Origin: Armatimonadota bacterium
GTDB lineage: Bacteria > Armatimonadota > Fervidibacteria > Fervidibacterales > Thermosaccharophagaceae
Length of the DNA stretch: 47,859 bases
Reading direction: 5' to 3'
Assembly: GCA_025062195.1 (NCBI GenBank)
Contig: JANXAS010000023.1
Location: 1-47,859 of the forward strand
The notes under the pieces are model-generated. The model worked only from the letters and a program-made list of their open reading frames with translations. It was not told the origin of the DNA and did not search any database. Made by a program: the position numbers and the translations under genes. Of this stretch, positions 1 through 8,004 are shown in pieces (the stretch's first letter is position 1; each line of letters begins with the position of its first letter).

Positions 1-274
1 GCCAAATTGGCTCGCCAGTTTCGGCACTCAAAGCATACAAACTTCCGTTGTGCGTCGCCACGAAAACTTTGCCGTCGTAAACGATAGGCTCAACGCAAGT
101 GCCAATTCGTTCGTTGACGAAGTGGCGAACCCAAGCGAGTTGAAACGGCGGGCGAATTTGAGTGTTGACGAAACCGGTGCGTTGAAGGTTGCCCCGTAAA
201 GTTGCCCAGTCACCAAAACAGAATTTGGCTGGAAGCAGAAAAAAAGCCGCCACTGAAACCATTAGTCGCCACAC
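1..274 (-). CDS. Exported PQQ-like beta-propeller protein (N-terminal part, cut by window edge)
   Basis: The reverse strand is open from a GTG at 274 to the window edge (91 codons), behind a GAGGTGAT ribosome site with 5 nt spacing. The product starts with a short hydrophobic leader (about residues 3-17, MVSVAAFFLLPA) that reads as a signal peptide. It continues GDWATLRGNLQRTGF, the usual opening of PQQ/quinoprotein-like propellers. The first complete blade repeat includes YDGKVFVATHNGSLYALSAE followed by TGEPIW, the classic aspartate/glycine-rich PQQ repeat. Such proteins are periplasmic or surface beta-propellers; most members with this repeat are not proven quinoproteins, so the enzymatic role is open. 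The C-terminal remainder lies outside the window. Confidence 0.75.
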   Translation of the reverse strand, partial: MWRLMVSVAAFFLLPAKFCFGDWATLRGNLQRTGFVNTQIRPPFQLAWVRHFVNERIGTCVEPIVYDGKVFVATHNGSLYALSAETGEPIW

Positions 275-365
275 ATTTATCACCTCTGAGCCGAAGCGAT
301 ATGTAGCGTAAACTGCCAATTTTAGATAACATGAGCCGAAATTCGCTCATGCAGTAGCCTGACCC

Positions 366-398
366 TACTATGCAACAAAAACTTTTGAGCAAAGAGCG
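366..398 (+). repeat. Isolated right end of the MITE family
   Basis: The stretch ending ACTTTTGAGCAAAGAGCG matches the right terminus of the mobile repeats at 19743-19843 and 35391-35561 (consensus ending TTTTGAGYAAAGAGCG). No matching left end or target duplication was found next to it, so it is a solo or decayed end just downstream of the small gene at 406-747. Confidence 0.5.
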
Positions 399-405
399 TT
401 AAGAC

Positions 406-747
406 TCATCTGCAGCTGTGATTTTCAACCAACTTAGCAGCTGACTTTGCCATCAACTCTGCACCCAAGAGCAACTCTTGGCGCTTGTCATCGGCTATGG
501 CTTTGTAGTCCTCAACCACAAGCTTGCATGCCACGAGTGCCTCATAAGCTCTCTCAAGCGCTTCTTGCAACGGTTGTGGAAGGAACACCGAGGTGACGAT
601 GTTAGATAATCTTTTGATGCGCCTCTGTAGGGACGCACGATGACGCTTGTCACCTTGGAATCCCTTAACCTCTTCCACAATCGTTTGCACCTGTTTAACC
701 GCTTTTAATGCTGCCCTTTGCTCTTTGCTCAGACGAAACTTTGGCAA
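406..747 (-). CDS. Small charged protein of unknown function (113 aa)
   Basis: I do not recognise this gene. It starts at a TTG (747) behind GGAGG with 9 nt spacing and overlaps the end of the DGC-type gene upstream by 53 nt in another frame, which suggests translational coupling. The product opens MPKFRLSKEQRAALKAVKQ and is rich in Lys, Arg, Glu and Ala with long predicted helices (RRIKRLSNIVT, ALERAYEALVACKLVVEDYK). There is no signal peptide or membrane segment, so it is probably a small helical cytoplasmic protein. Its position as last gene of the DGC pair suggests a shared role with them. The same frame stays open further upstream inside the DGC gene, but that part is a shadow because the ribosome site and protein-like composition begin at 747. 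Confidence 0.55.
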   Translation of the reverse strand: MPKFRLSKEQRAALKAVKQVQTIVEEVKGFQGDKRHRASLQRRIKRLSNIVTSVFLPQPLQEALERAYEALVACKLVVEDYKAIADDKRQELLLGAELMAKSAAKLVENHSCR

Positions 748-1246
748 CCTTGCGCACCTCCGAAAGGAGAAGGTTATCAACCGTCTCAACGATCTTCTCG
801 GCAAGCAACTCAGCTGCCCTTTGACCAATCTCTCCGAGGATGTAATTGCTTTCTCCGCTGAGATCAATTCCAGCTTGGCGGAAGAATTCATGAGCATAAA
901 TGACAGCATCCGGCTCCTTGCCGTAGCGTTGGCACATCCTTGAACCACACGCATATGGACATGCCTCAATTGCGACAACTGGATAAGAAAGCACATAGAT
1001 GACATCCTCTTCGGCGCCGACAAATAGCGCTGGTGCACACCCGAGAACCGTCACCTTTGGGCGCAGTTTCTCGGCAACAATGTAACAAGCCTGCCTGACA
1101 GCAGTCCCGATAGCATCTTCCAAACCCAAACATGGCATGAGGCAAACTTTTAATCCCCTGTCGGCAATCGCCCTTATCAAGCACGGGCATGTGCGCCTAA
1201 CAACTTGGTTCCTTTTTCTGCTCGCTTGATTCTTCATCTTGCCCAC
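695..1246 (-). CDS. DGC-type putative zinc-binding protein, second paralogue
   Basis: The product (about 183 aa) has the layout of the DGC domain family (putative zinc-binding, four conserved cysteines): KVCLMPCLGLEDAIGTAVRQ near the N-terminus, then an acidic residue followed by a cysteine cluster (EACPYACGSRMCQRYG) in the middle, and a helical C-terminus. The start is taken as GTG at 1246 because it follows AGGGGTGA, the same ribosome site that precedes the neighbouring paralogue. It overlaps that gene's end by 50 nt; the frame is open to 1285 and an ATG at 1237 is also possible. The family's function is not established; some members sit near selenium or metal genes. It differs from its neighbour by having extra cysteines (MCQRYG) and replacing the Asp-Gly-Cys with Glu-Ala-Cys. 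Confidence 0.7.
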   Translation of the reverse strand: MGKMKNQASRKRNQVVRRTCPCLIRAIADRGLKVCLMPCLGLEDAIGTAVRQACYIVAEKLRPKVTVLGCAPALFVGAEEDVIYVLSYPVVAIEACPYACGSRMCQRYGKEPDAVIYAHEFFRQAGIDLSGESNYILGEIGQRAAELLAEKIVETVDNLLLSEVRKVAKVSSEQRAKGSIKSG

Positions 1247-1712
1247 TTGATTCACCCCTGTAATTGGCGATAAGCTCGTCAACAAGCTTGATCACCTCAT
1301 CTGCGATTGCTTCAACAACCTTCATGCCCTTTTCGGAATAGCGGCTACGCTGTTCTCCCTTCAGCGATAAGCCATACTTTACACAAACCTCAGGGATGTA
1401 AATTCGCCCAATGACTTTGCCACCCACCTTTGAAGGCTTGATGATGCCTTTCTCAACCTTCTCATCATACACGCCGCTCGCACACTTTGGTCTACAGCCG
1501 TCAATCAAGATGAGCGGATATGAATTAGCATCACTTACAGCCCTCGGATACTCAACACCCAATGTAGCAGCACCCCAGACGATAATTCTATCGGGACGAA
1601 TTTGCTGCGCACGCAATGCAGCAAGCCGTGCTGCCGTTGAAACAAGCATACCAATGCCATTGCATGAAACTACAACCACCTTCAGCCTTGAATGTTCAGA
1701 TGTTCCCACCAA
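1197..1712 (-). CDS. DGC-type putative zinc-binding protein, first paralogue
   Basis: A 171-aa protein with the DGC signature: VVVVSCNGIGMLVSTAARLA at the N-terminus, then LILIDGCRPKCASGVYDEKV, which contains the literal Asp-Gly-Cys motif and a following cysteine. A further Cys lies in EVCVKYGL. The C-terminal tail (GESSGQDEESSEQKKEPSC) is acidic and probably disordered. The start is TTG at 1712 behind AGGGGTG; the next codon, GTG, could serve as well. This family is annotated as putative zinc-binding from its cysteines; its biochemistry is unknown. It lies downstream of mrdA in the same direction. Only a mobile repeat at 1750-1960 separates it from the end of the 68-codon frame, so the pair probably once belonged to the trp/mrdA transcript. 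Confidence 0.75.
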   Translation of the reverse strand: MVGTSEHSRLKVVVVSCNGIGMLVSTAARLAALRAQQIRPDRIIVWGAATLGVEYPRAVSDANSYPLILIDGCRPKCASGVYDEKVEKGIIKPSKVGGKVIGRIYIPEVCVKYGLSLKGEQRSRYSEKGMKVVEAIADEVIKLVDELIANYRGESSGQDEESSEQKKEPSC

Positions 1713-1749
1713 TGCTCACCCCTGTAGCAGTCAGAGCTGAAATTGCCCT

Positions 1750-1960
1750 CCCTCTTTACTTCAAATGTTGTTGGAACGCTTTTTAAAAACCATGCTATGA
1801 GCTTTAGCCCATAGTCGCTGATGAATTCCCTGAGCGCTGCCTTTAGACGGCGGTTAATTCTCACCGAATGAATTCGGCGCTCAGCCTTTTCGTCATCAAC
1901 CACTGGCTAAAGCCAGCGGTATGGATGACCAAGCGCCACCAAACTTTGCAGTAAAGAGCG
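1750..1960. repeat. MITE copy 1 with terminal inverted repeats and 8-bp target duplication
   Basis: A 211-bp non-coding element. Its left end CCCTCTTTACT and the reverse complement of its right end, CGCTCTTTACT, match at 10 of 11 positions; weaker inverted similarity continues for about 30 bp. It is flanked by ATTGCCCT (1742-1749) and ATTGCCTT (1961-1968), a near-perfect 8-bp target duplication. Inside are four hairpins in the order Y then X: 1794-1813 (CTATGAGCTTTAGCCCATAG), about 1836-1853 (GCCTTTAGACGGC core), 1862-1880 (ACCGAATGAATTCGGCGC) and 1900-1919 (CCACTGGCTAAAGCCAGCGG). An apparent open frame across it (1682-1903, minus) is only the repeat read through. Confidence 0.85.
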
Positions 1961-1967
1961 ATTGCCT

Positions 1968-2174
1968 TTAAGTTTCATCGTGACTTATCGGCAAGAAAAA
2001 CTGACCAGCTGAAGCACCGTTTTCATCGGTGAATTTATGGCGTGCTCTAAACTTGCCCACCCATTCACCACGCTCTTTTCGCTCCTTGAAAGTTTTGTGG
2101 ACAATGTGGAGTGCAAGCTCAGCTATTACACGCCTTCTTTCTGCCTCAGCTTTGGTGGCAATACAATTTAGCTT
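1968..2174 (-). other. 68-codon open frame in phase with the mrdA stop codon
   Basis: Directly after the TGA of mrdA (2175-2177) the same frame stays open for 68 codons to a TAA at 1968-1970. The translation looks like real protein, not noise: charged and helical at first (AEAERRRVIAELALHIVHK, then FKERKERGEWVGKFRARHKF), ending ASAGQFFLPISHDET. No ATG, GTG or TTG occurs in frame near its beginning; the first plausible initiators are an ATT at 2162 or a GTG well inside. Possibilities are readthrough of the mrdA TGA, a short gene with an ATT start, or a separate gene whose start was lost by a frameshift (a GTG in another frame overlaps the mrdA stop and opens VKAKLY). I recognise no family. Confidence 0.4.
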
Positions 2175-3959
2175 TCACCAACGGATATAACTTGTGCGTT
2201 CCCTTCTTTCAAACCACCATCGCATTTCAACTAACACCTGTTTCATTATTGGAACTGCCACTTCGCCACCATGTCCGCTCGCTTCAACGATAACAGAAAA
2301 GGCAACCTTTGGCGAGTCAATTGGCGCATAGCCTATGAACCATGCATGTGGCTTTTCACCGCGCCTGTGCTGCGATGAGCCAGTTTTGCCAGCAACACTT
2401 ATAGGTGAGTTCACTAATGCTCTCGCAGTCCCACCATTGCCATAAACTGCACACTGCATGCCATACCTTATTGGGGTTAATGTTTTCGGATTGATAGACA
2501 GTTTGCTTAGCACAAGTGGCTCATAGCGCTTGATGATTCTCCCAGAACCATCCTCAATTGATAAGAGCAAATGCGGTCTATAAACGATACCACCATTTGC
2601 TATTGCAGCTGCAACAATGCACATCTGCAACGGCGTCGTTAACAAGTAGCCCTGTCCTATAGCGTAGTTTGCTGTATCGCCATCATACCATCTCACGCCA
2701 TATCTGGCTTTCTTCCAAGATGGCGTTGGAACTAACCCACTTCGCTCACCGGGAAGGTCAATTTTGCAATTCCTCCCGAGCAAAAACATATTCGCATACT
2801 TGCTCAACCTCTCAGGTCCAACGAGCAGTCCCACTCGGTAAAAGTAAGTGTCACAAGATTGCCCGATTGCTCTCACAAGGTCAACGGTGCCATGCCTGCG
2901 CCAACATCTGAAAAACCTTCTCCCGACACGCAAACCGCCATTGCATGTGAACTTAGTTTGTGGCGTTATAACTCCGCTTGAAAGCCCAGCAAGCGCCGTT
3001 ACAAGTTTGAATGTTGACCCTGGCGGATAGCACCCACCGATGGCTTTGTTTTGAAGTGGATGTGACCTGTCTGTTCGGAGTTTATGCCACTCACTTTTGG
3101 TCATCCCGTTTGAGAATGAATTGGGTGAGAATGATGGCGAACTGCACATTGCCAGTATGCTTCCGTCGTTAACATCCATAACTACAATTGCTCCGTGTCG
3201 TCCTTTTAATGCCGCCTCACAAGCCATCTGCCAACGAAGGTCAAGCGTCAGGCGCAATGTCTTTCCGGGGCGTGCCCGTATCTCGGAAAGTTTGCGCACA
3301 AGTGCCCCGGCAGCATCCACCTCAACTAACTTGTAACCCTTCTTTCCCTGCAAGAATTTGTCGTAGACTTTCTCCACGCCGCTTTTTCCGACCCTATCGC
3401 CCGGCAAAAGTTCGTGACGCTCCTTCAACACTTCCTTACTAACCTCACCGATATACCCGAGCACATGAGCTGCGAGTTTATCATACGGATAGCGTCTTAT
3501 TGGGACTTCTTCAATGGTCACACCGGTCATGGTGTGCATTCGTTCAAGCGCTTCAATCAAGCTCTTTTTATCCAAGCCTCTTTTTATGGCAACTGGCTCA
3601 AAGCCCCTGTAGCGGCTATCGCTTACGAGTTCAAGGATCTGTTTTTCTGTCTTGCCGCTTAGCTTAGATAGCAAATGAAGCGTTCCATCTGACACTTCAA
3701 ACTCGGCTGGTATGACGCACAAGTTGTAGGAGATGGTATTAGTGGCGAGCACATTCCCATTTGAGTCAACTATGAGACCCCTTGGGGGATGAATGACTAC
3801 AGAGCGCACCCAGTGACGACGGGCACGCTCATCGTAATATGATGCCTGAAGTATTTGCAGATACCAAAGGCGGGCAGCAAACACGAGAAAAATGACAGCG
3901 AGCAAAATCTGAATGGCGTTTATTCTTCGCTGCAAAGCATCGCTGAAGCGCCCGTTCAC
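2175..3959 (-). CDS. mrdA: Penicillin-binding protein 2, peptidoglycan DD-transpeptidase
   Basis: A class B PBP of 594 aa, the elongation-specific transpeptidase that crosslinks peptidoglycan in the periplasm with RodA and MreBCD. It has one membrane anchor (about residues 13-30), the dimerisation/pedestal part with the R-G-x-I/L-x-D motif (PPRGLIVDSNGNVLAT, 58-73), and a C-terminal transpeptidase domain. The domain carries STFK (Ser315 nucleophile, Lys318), SCD (368-370, the PBP2 variant of SxN) and KTG (525-527) followed by the HAWFIGYAP motif. The start is GTG at 3959 behind GGAGG, overlapping the cyclase stop by 4 nt (GTGA), so the two are translationally coupled. rodA and mreBCD are not in the window. 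The protein ends shortly after the domain at YIRW, but see the in-phase frame that follows. Confidence 0.95.
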   Translation of the reverse strand: MNGRFSDALQRRINAIQILLAVIFLVFAARLWYLQILQASYYDERARRHWVRSVVIHPPRGLIVDSNGNVLATNTISYNLCVIPAEFEVSDGTLHLLSKLSGKTEKQILELVSDSRYRGFEPVAIKRGLDKKSLIEALERMHTMTGVTIEEVPIRRYPYDKLAAHVLGYIGEVSKEVLKERHELLPGDRVGKSGVEKVYDKFLQGKKGYKLVEVDAAGALVRKLSEIRARPGKTLRLTLDLRWQMACEAALKGRHGAIVVMDVNDGSILAMCSSPSFSPNSFSNGMTKSEWHKLRTDRSHPLQNKAIGGCYPPGSTFKLVTALAGLSSGVITPQTKFTCNGGLRVGRRFFRCWRRHGTVDLVRAIGQSCDTYFYRVGLLVGPERLSKYANMFLLGRNCKIDLPGERSGLVPTPSWKKARYGVRWYDGDTANYAIGQGYLLTTPLQMCIVAAAIANGGIVYRPHLLLSIEDGSGRIIKRYEPLVLSKLSINPKTLTPIRYGMQCAVYGNGGTARALVNSPISVAGKTGSSQHRRGEKPHAWFIGYAPIDSPKVAFSVIVEASGHGGEVAVPIMKQVLVEMRWWFERRERTSYIRW

Positions 3960-5872
3960 CTCAGCCCCTCCAGTTGAAAAACGAAGACGGGCTTCCTTCT
4001 CCCAGATACAGTTACAGGACCAAGCTCCCTCACGATAACCCTGTCCCTTACAAGCTCATAAGTTGTGTCACTGAGCAATATCTGGTCTCCAATAGCCATC
4101 TCCTGAAGGCGCTTTGCCACATTTACAGTGTCACCAACGGCTGTAAACTCAACTCTCACCCTCTCTGAGCCAATGTAGCCGACTATTGCATCCCCTGTGT
4201 TTATCCCTATCCCAACGGTTATGAAGCGCAAGCCCATGCTGCTTTTCCCCCTCGCAAAATCAGCAACTGACTGCCTCATATCCCATGCAGCCTTGACAGC
4301 ACGCCACGCATCATCCTCGTGGCTCTCCGGCGCACCAAAGAATGCCATCACGCCATCGCCCAAGAACTTGTCCACAGTCCCCTCATACTGGAATGTGATT
4401 GAGGCAAGCAACGGAAGGAAAGCATTCAACAAGTCAACAACTTGCTCTGGTGTGAGCCTTTCGGAAATGGTTGTAAAGCCATGCATGTCAGCAAAGAGCA
4501 CTGTTATCCTTTTTCTAACACCGCCGCTTACAAGCGAAGCTGGATTGTCCATTATCCTATCGGCAACATGCCTTGGGAGCACACGATATAAAGCCTCGCG
4601 GCGCCTTGTTATCTCGGTTATATCATCAGCCATTAAGACTGCACCAATGGCGTTGTTATGCTCATCCTTCAACGGTGCAACACGAGCACTCAAAATTTTT
4701 GTCTGCCCAAACTGGTTAATGTATTCAAGCTCAACACCGGACGCGCTCTCACCAAACTCAAGCGCTTTCTCAATCAACCCAACGAGGCGCGGGTTGAAAG
4801 CGCCTCCAAGCACATCCTTAAAATGCATTCCAATGGCTTGCGCAGCCGGAAGACAAAATATACGCTCAGATGCCGTATTGAATGTCGTTATATGACCCTC
4901 TGAATCAAGTGCAACCACACCAACATTTACGCTCTCAAGCAAATTGCGCGTGTAGCTTGAGACACGCTCACATTTCAACCTCCACTGCCAATACCTTATT
5001 CCCATCCCGGCAAGCCTTACAAGCAATTCGCATGTTTTGAGCAAACCATTTGCGACCTCTTCCGAAACACACCTCGCAATAAAGATGCCAGCTACAACAC
5101 CACTAATCACTACTGGTGCTATAACTGCGCACTCAACATCCTGAGAGAGCAATCCATGCAGGCGAGTGAATGGGTAGCTTAGACCGCCCTTGAATGAAAC
5201 CACTCTGCAACCCTGTTGTGCTATTTCGGAGAGCGCATCTGCCGTCAACTTGCCAGCGCTCTTTAAAAGCCATTTGCCCACATCGCCTATAACCTGAAGT
5301 GAAACAATGAATGGCTCTGCTGGTGCCTCGGCAATCTCTGGTATGCTGAGCATTTCGGAGCGCACAAGGAAGGCACACTCACTCACGCCAGTCAAATTGC
5401 TAAACAGCTCGGACAGCGAGCGCAGGTAACCCGACGGTGATTGAGAGGCATTCAGCGCCTCAATGGCATCCTTGGTAAGCCATCCGAGTGTATCTTCCAT
5501 AGCGATGCCATGCGCCGTTTGCTCTTTCGCCTCCGCCTCAACATGAGTTTCATAAGTTACTAACTCTTTCTCATCCTCATGCTCAATCACTGTTGGGAGC
5601 AAATGAAGCACATCCTCAATTACCAAGCGCACATTTTTCGCCGCGTTGAAGGCATACAATTCCGCATCGCCAATCCTGCGAACTACACCCAAATCGCCGA
5701 GCGCACTGAGGGCTTCCGCAATCGTTCCCTCATCCTCACCCGTCCATTGAGCCAACCCTGATGGTGTATCTATCACATGCGGGTTGCGAATAAAGAATTC
5801 AAGCAGCCTGCGAACTGAGCTTGTCGCAGCAAGCCTCCCAAGCGCCTGACGAAGCTCATCATCTGAGCACAT
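3956..5872 (-). CDS. Class III adenylate/guanylate cyclase with winged-helix-like, GAF and PAS modules
   Basis: A soluble signalling protein of about 638 aa. The first 90 residues look like a winged-helix fold (VRRLLEFFIRNPHVIDTPSG, then LSALGDLGVVRRIG). Next come a linker, a GAF-like domain (about 150-300) and a PAS domain (LLESVNVGVVALDSEGHITTF through the DDITEITRR end, about 310-430). The C-terminal class III cyclase domain has both metal aspartates (FADMHGF and FLGDGVMAFFG), the purine-selecting Lys in TVDKFLGD and Thr in EFTAVGDTVN, and the transition-state Asn/Arg in NVAKRLQ. Lys with Thr/Asp points to cAMP. No membrane segment is visible. The start is uncertain: ATG at 5872 has GGTGG at 5 nt, while ATG 5884 or TTG 5896 would lengthen it. 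It sits 35 nt after trpB. Confidence 0.9.
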   Translation of the reverse strand: MCSDDELRQALGRLAATSSVRRLLEFFIRNPHVIDTPSGLAQWTGEDEGTIAEALSALGDLGVVRRIGDAELYAFNAAKNVRLVIEDVLHLLPTVIEHEDEKELVTYETHVEAEAKEQTAHGIAMEDTLGWLTKDAIEALNASQSPSGYLRSLSELFSNLTGVSECAFLVRSEMLSIPEIAEAPAEPFIVSLQVIGDVGKWLLKSAGKLTADALSEIAQQGCRVVSFKGGLSYPFTRLHGLLSQDVECAVIAPVVISGVVAGIFIARCVSEEVANGLLKTCELLVRLAGMGIRYWQWRLKCERVSSYTRNLLESVNVGVVALDSEGHITTFNTASERIFCLPAAQAIGMHFKDVLGGAFNPRLVGLIEKALEFGESASGVELEYINQFGQTKILSARVAPLKDEHNNAIGAVLMADDITEITRRREALYRVLPRHVADRIMDNPASLVSGGVRKRITVLFADMHGFTTISERLTPEQVVDLLNAFLPLLASITFQYEGTVDKFLGDGVMAFFGAPESHEDDAWRAVKAAWDMRQSVADFARGKSSMGLRFITVGIGINTGDAIVGYIGSERVRVEFTAVGDTVNVAKRLQEMAIGDQILLSDTTYELVRDRVIVRELGPVTVSGRRKPVFVFQLEGLR

Positions 5873-5907
5873 CACGACCACCATCCGCTGACTCAAACGA
5901 GCTTACA

Positions 5908-7137
5908 TCAATCAGCCTGCAATGTTTGCTCGCTCATCCCGAGAGCTCTCATCACAACCTCAACATCCTTATCGCCACGCCCCGATAAGCACACAATGAC
6001 GATATCATTGCTCCTGAGTGAATGCGACAGCTTGACCAAATATGCTATGGCATGTGCTGGCTCAAGCGCCGGCAATATACCCTCAGTCTCGGCGAGCAGC
6101 TTGAAGGCATCCAACGCCTCTTCATCTGTTGCGGCAACATATGTTGCTCTGCCCGTAGCTTTCAGGTAGGCATGCTCCGGACCAACACCCGGATAATCCA
6201 AGCCAGCTGAGATGGAATGCGTCGTGCGTATTTGACCATGCTTATCTTGAAGCACGAAACTGTATGCGCCGTGCAAGACACCCTCAGTGCCAGCAACAAG
6301 AGTTGCAGCATGCATTCCAGTCACAATTCCCTTGCCAGCTGCCTCCACTCCGATAAGCTTAACACCCTCATCCGGTATGAATGGGTAAAAGATGCCGATT
6401 GAATTGCTCCCACCACCAACGCACGCAATGACATAGTCTGGGAGCCTGCCTTCAATTGCGATGATCTGTTCCCTTGTCTCACGCCCAATAACTGATTGGA
6501 AGTCTCGCACTATCATCGGGTATGGATGTGGACCGACAACAGAGCCGATAACATAGTGTGTGTTGCGGACATTCGTCACCCAATCTCGCATCGCCTCGTT
6601 GATAGCGTCCTTAAGCGTCCTGCTTCCAGAGCAAACCGGTATGACTCTCGCTCCAAGTAAACGCATACGAAAGACATTCAACGCTTGCCTCTTCATGTCC
6701 TCTTCGCCCATGTAAATATCGCACTCCAGCCCAAGCAACGCTGCAGCTGTTGCAGTGGCAACGCCATGTTGACCGGCGCCCGTTTCAGCAATTAGCCTCC
6801 TTTTGCCCATGCGCTTCGCTAACAGCGCCTGCCCAAGAGTATTGTTTATCTTGTGAGCGCCGGTATGGCATAGGTCCTCGCGTTTTAGATAGACCTTCAA
6901 ACCGAGTCGCTCGCTCAACCTGCGAGCAAAGTAAAGTGGCGTTGGGCGCCCGGCATAATCCCTTAGCAGGCTTTCAAGCTCCGCCTGAAACTTCGGGTCA
7001 GACTTTGCAGCCTCATACTCCTCGCACAGCTGTTGCAAAGGATAAACAAGCGTCTCTGGAACATACATACCGCCATACTTCCCAAACCTTCCTTTAGCAT
7101 CTGGCAGCGCAACCTTTGTCACAGTCAATTCAATCAC
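5908..7137 (-). CDS. trpB: Tryptophan synthase beta chain
   Basis: Makes L-tryptophan from indole and L-serine as a PLP enzyme in the cytoplasm, normally with TrpA. The 409-aa length and the whole sequence are typical: [15 protein letters not shown] at the N-terminus, the PLP lysine (Lys96) in [22 protein letters not shown], the phosphate-binding [10 protein letters not shown], and the end [14 protein letters not shown]. It is of the standard TrpB1 type by its N-terminus. The start is a GTG at 7137 that overlaps the trpC stop (GTGA), so expression is coupled. No trpA lies downstream, which is unusual for a trpB of this type; it must be elsewhere in the genome. Confidence 0.97.
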   Translation of the reverse strand: MIELTVTKVALPDAKGRFGKYGGMYVPETLVYPLQQLCEEYEAAKSDPKFQAELESLLRDYAGRPTPLYFARRLSERLGLKVYLKREDLCHTGAHKINNTLGQALLAKRMGKRRLIAETGAGQHGVATATAAALLGLECDIYMGEEDMKRQALNVFRMRLLGARVIPVCSGSRTLKDAINEAMRDWVTNVRNTHYVIGSVVGPHPYPMIVRDFQSVIGRETREQIIAIEGRLPDYVIACVGGGSNSIGIFYPFIPDEGVKLIGVEAAGKGIVTGMHAATLVAGTEGVLHGAYSFVLQDKHGQIRTTHSISAGLDYPGVGPEHAYLKATGRATYVAATDEEALDAFKLLAETEGILPALEPAHAIAYLVKLSHSLRSNDIVIVCLSGRGDKDVEVVMRALGMSEQTLQAD

Positions 7138-7928
7138 TCCCCATAAAGGTTTAGCCCGAGCAGTTCATTCATCTTCGCAATTGGATCGCCGGAACGCATC
7201 AACGCTTCACCAACAAGCATTGCATCAACGCCGGCGTCCTCAAGCAAGCGCGCATCCTCCCTGCACCTTATTCCGCTCTCAGAGATGACGATGATGCCAT
7301 CCGGAATAAGCTTCCTCAAGCGCAGCGTTGTGGATATGTCAACTTGCATCGTTTTGAGGTCGCGGTTGTTCACTCCAATTATGTTCGCCCCGCATGAGAG
7401 CGCAATATCAACCTCCGCCTCATCATGCACCTCAACGAGTGCATCCATGCCATATTCTCTTGTGAGCGAGATAAGCTTGCGAAGTTGATGGGTCTCCAGT
7501 GCCGAGACAATCAGCAAAACCGCATCAGCACCATATGCCCTTGCTTCAACAACCTGATACTCGCAAAGTATAAAGTCCTTACGCAACACCGGCTTGCTTG
7601 TGACTTCCTTTGCAAGCCTTAAGTGCTCAATGTGCCCGCCGAAAAAATTCTCCTCGGTAAGCACGGATATAGCTGCAGCAGGTGATGCCTCGTAAATGGA
7701 GAGCAATTCTTTTGGCTCAAACTGCTCCCTTATGATGCCAGCGGATGGTGATGAGCGTTTCAGCTCAGCAATTAGCTTTATGCCATTGGTGCGTTTTATT
7801 GCTCTCGCAAACGATCTCACCGTTGGAGCTAAATCCAAAAGCTCAAGCAATTGCTTAAGTGGCACCTGTGCCGCAGACCTTTCAACCTGCTCACGCTTCG
7901 CTTCCAATATGCGATGCAAAACCGACAT
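7134..7928 (-). CDS. trpC: Indole-3-glycerol phosphate synthase
   Basis: Closes the indole ring of tryptophan (CdRP to indole-3-glycerol phosphate, CO2 and water). It is a single-domain TIM barrel of 264 aa, not fused to TrpF. Signature segments are [17 protein letters not shown] (catalytic Glu and Lys at strand 1), [24 protein letters not shown] (second catalytic Lys), [20 protein letters not shown] and [11 protein letters not shown]. The ATG at 7928 is chosen because AGGTGAGG precedes it by 6 nt and because IGPS proteins usually begin with the helix [14 protein letters not shown]; the frame is open to 7940. It overlaps trpB by 4 nt and lies 76 nt after trpD. Confidence 0.97.
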   Translation of the reverse strand: MSVLHRILEAKREQVERSAAQVPLKQLLELLDLAPTVRSFARAIKRTNGIKLIAELKRSSPSAGIIREQFEPKELLSIYEASPAAAISVLTEENFFGGHIEHLRLAKEVTSKPVLRKDFILCEYQVVEARAYGADAVLLIVSALETHQLRKLISLTREYGMDALVEVHDEAEVDIALSCGANIIGVNNRDLKTMQVDISTTLRLRKLIPDGIIVISESGIRCREDARLLEDAGVDAMLVGEALMRSGDPIAKMNELLGLNLYGE

Positions 7929-8004
7929 TGTAACCCTCACCTTATAATGGGGTGTGAAAAAGCGTCAAGTTGAAGCCAGCTGGATGCAATTGCTCCAACT
8001 GACC

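Noticed and set aside
1682-1903. 73-codon frame on the minus strand with ATG-like start
   Set aside because: It reads through the MITE hairpins (RRLKAALREFISDYGLKLIA is the translated repeat) and into the DGC gene start; it is not a gene.
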